Shown here: positions 62,442 to 64,000 of the stretch, in pieces
Layout of the letters: each line of letters opens with the position of its first letter
Position numbering within the stretch: the first letter of the stretch is position 1
Assembly: GCF_029227915.1 (NCBI RefSeq)
Contig: NC_079881.1
Coordinates: forward strand, 2,046,001-2,110,000
DNA: 64,000 nucleotides
Source: Hydractinia symbiolongicarpus
Taxonomy: Eukaryota; Cnidaria; Hydrozoa; Anthoathecata; Hydractiniidae
Reading direction: 5' to 3'
Position numbers and translations under genes: made by a program
Notes under the pieces: generated by a model
The model's input: the letters and a program-made list of their open reading frames with translations, nothing else
Database searches by the model: none
Told to the model about the DNA's origin: nothing

Positions 62442-64000
62442 GTTTCACTGTTAAAAGCAATACAACTTAGTAAAATTGGAAGAAAATCACTAAACACATG
62501 TTGGTACGAATATGTGACACAATCGTTGTAACTCAAACGGATTGACACCGTTAGAAAGTCAACGAAAATTTGTTTTTGAAACTGTTTCTATTTCTTCTGC
62601 GCGAACTAATGGCTGGGATTGGTCCCACAATAAAAAATAACTTATTTAACTTAATTTTTAAATAAAACGCTACCACAGTGCCCAGTGCAATCGCTGAGTT
62701 CCAGCAATCAAGTCAAATTAAGAAGAATGTTACTTCTTGTGGGCAAACTGGCTCATTTATCACATTTTTAAGGTCAAAGTCCAAAATCATTTCGATTAAG
62801 TCCCACAGTCAAACATTTCACTGTTAAAAACGATGCAACCTAGTACTATCAGAAAAATATCACTAAATACATGTTCGTACGAATATGTGACGCAACCGTT
62901 GTAACTCAAATGGATTAACACCGTTAAAAAGCCAATGAAATGTAGTTTTTGAAACTGTCTTTATTTCTTCAGCGCGAACTAATGGCTGGGATTGGTCCCT
63001 CAGTAAAAAATGACTTATTTAACTTAATTTTTAAATAAAACGCTACCACAGTGACAAGTGCAATCGCTGAGTTCCAGCAATCAAGTCAAATTAAGAAGAA
63101 TGTTACTTCTTGTAGTCAAACTGGCTCATTTAACACATTTACAAGGTCAAACTCCAGAATCAGTTCAATTAAGTCCCACAGTCAAACGTTTCACTTTTAA
63201 AAGCGAAGCAACCTAGTAATATCTGAATACTTACGCTAAATACATGTGGGGCGAATATGTGACACAACCGTTGCAACTCAAACGGATTGATATGGCCAAG
63301 AAGTCAGTGAAATGTAGTTTCTGAGAATGTCTCTATTTCTTCAGCGCGAACTAACGGCTAGGATTGGTCCCACAGTGAAAAATGACTTATTTATCTTAAT
63401 TTTTAAATAAAGCGCTACCACAGCGCCCAGTGTAATCGCTGAGTTCCAGCAATCATGCCAAATTAAGAAGAATGTTATTTCTTGTAGTCAAACTGGCTCA
63501 TTTATCACATTTATAAGGTCAAAGCCCAAAATCAGTTCAATTAAGTCCCACAGTCAAACGTTTCACTGTTAAAAGCGATGCAACCTAGTAATATCCAAAT
63601 ACTATCGCTAAATACATGTGGGGACGAATATGCGGCTCAAGCGTTGTAACTCAAACGAATTTATACCGCTAGAAATTCAATGAAATGTAGTCTTTGAAAC
63701 TGTTCCTATTTATTCAGCGCATGCTAACGGCCAGGATTGGTCCCACAGTAAGAAAAGACTTATTTATCTAAATTTTTAAATAAAGCTCTACCACAGAGCT
63801 TAATGTAATCGCTGAATTCCAGCCATCACGTCAAATTAAGAAGAAAGTTATTCCTTGGAGACCAATTGGCTCATCTGTCACATTTATAAGGACATAGTCC
63901 AGAGTCAGCTCAATTAATTCCCACAACCACTCGTTTCACTGTTAAAAGCAATACAACTTAGTAAAATTGGAAGAAAATCACTAAACACATGTTGGTACGA
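62442..64000. repeat. Array 2, last monomers of the window (b, E/F, D/E, A, partial b)
   Basis: Monomers start at 62442 b, 62815 E/F ('caaatggattaac'), 63188 D/E, 63560 A and 63933 b, the last cut at 64000. The order b-E/F-D/E-A resembles 50511-52373 but lacks the separate G monomer, so a further one-monomer contraction has occurred here. The array continues beyond the window. Confidence 0.8.

Larger units (their letters stand above)
26283..64000. repeat. Satellite array 2, ~373-bp tandem monomer
   Basis: Head-to-tail monomers of 371-374 bp; with the g of 'gtttcact' as start, the first is at 26284 and the last, cut by the window end, at 63933, giving 101 full copies averaging 372.8 bp. Type diagnostics: A 'tgcggctca'; B 'caatacaacttag' with 'aacaaagagttacc'; b 'caatacaacttag' with 'cgaaaatttgtttttg'; C 'gacgaaaatgtgacg'; D 'ctgaatacttacgc'; E 'agtactatcagaaaa' with 'gattgatatggcc'; E' same with 'gattaatatggcc'; F 'gatgcgacttagtcac'; G 'gggcgaatatgtgacgcaac' followed by 'tgttg'. 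Different types differ at many sites, while same-type copies are nearly identical, which is the signature of higher-order organisation. No open frame of 60 codons or more was listed anywhere in this array. I do not recognise the family. Confidence 0.97.

Noticed and set aside
26283-64000. Possible CRISPR-like or other spaced-repeat array
   Set aside because: The repeated unit is the whole 373-bp monomer with no unique spacers, and the context is eukaryotic satellite DNA.
1-64000. rRNA, tRNA, snRNA or telomeric repeats hidden in the arrays
   Set aside because: Reading both strands I saw no tRNA A/B box arrangement, rRNA core sequence or short telomere-type repeats. Every stretch can be assigned to one of the two monomers.

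Overview
The whole window is tandemly repeated satellite DNA. I see no supportable protein-coding gene, RNA gene, transposon, CRISPR array or other unique sequence. Two unrelated-looking arrays meet at one sharp junction near position 26282. The left array (1-26282) has monomers of about 202 bp, roughly 130 of them. The right array (about 26283-64000) has monomers of about 373 bp: 101 complete copies plus one cut by the window end. Both arrays run off the window, so their full lengths are unknown.

This is eukaryotic heterochromatin, most likely centromeric, pericentromeric or subtelomeric. I do not recognise either satellite and cannot name the species. The left-array monomer is not depleted in CpG. 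A hand count of the copy at 4436-4637 gives 12 CpG, against about 7 expected from its 42 C and 35 G. This fits a genome with little CpG methylation decay, such as many invertebrates, better than a typical vertebrate, but the evidence is weak.

Left array. Neighbouring 202-bp monomers differ by scattered substitutions and fall into recurring variants. Three zones can be separated. Positions 1 to about 9000 are dominated by the 'gctgaataaaagaag' variant and include a 5-monomer higher-order repeat (HOR) of 1012 bp, present three times at 1400-4435. Positions about 9000-15800 are an irregular mixture in which the 'ccctgtgagt' and 'gacttgcag' variants appear. Positions about 15800-23700 are increasingly organised as a 3-monomer HOR of about 606 bp. 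The last 0.8 kb (25467-26282) is a diverged copy of 9676-10490.

Right array. I assign the 373-bp monomers to nine recurring types, called here A, B, b, C, D, E, E', F and G, plus chimeras. The commonest unit is the trimer A-b-E (about 1118 bp). Above it lie much longer, very similar tandem duplications: a 15-monomer block of 5591 bp (28893-34483 and 34484-40074), and a 22-monomer block of 8203 bp (45291-53493) followed by a 24-monomer copy (53494-62441) that differs mainly by an internal 2-monomer duplication. The start of the array (26284 onward) is copied again at 40075 onward. This is the layered, punctuated structure expected from repeated unequal exchange.

The most interesting observations are these: the two satellites share short sequence boxes in the same order, and the junction between them falls next to one of those boxes; a small hairpin in the 373-bp monomer changes on both arms between monomer types; and the edge monomers at the junction are as well preserved as interior ones, so the junction looks young. 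No undescribed gene system was found.
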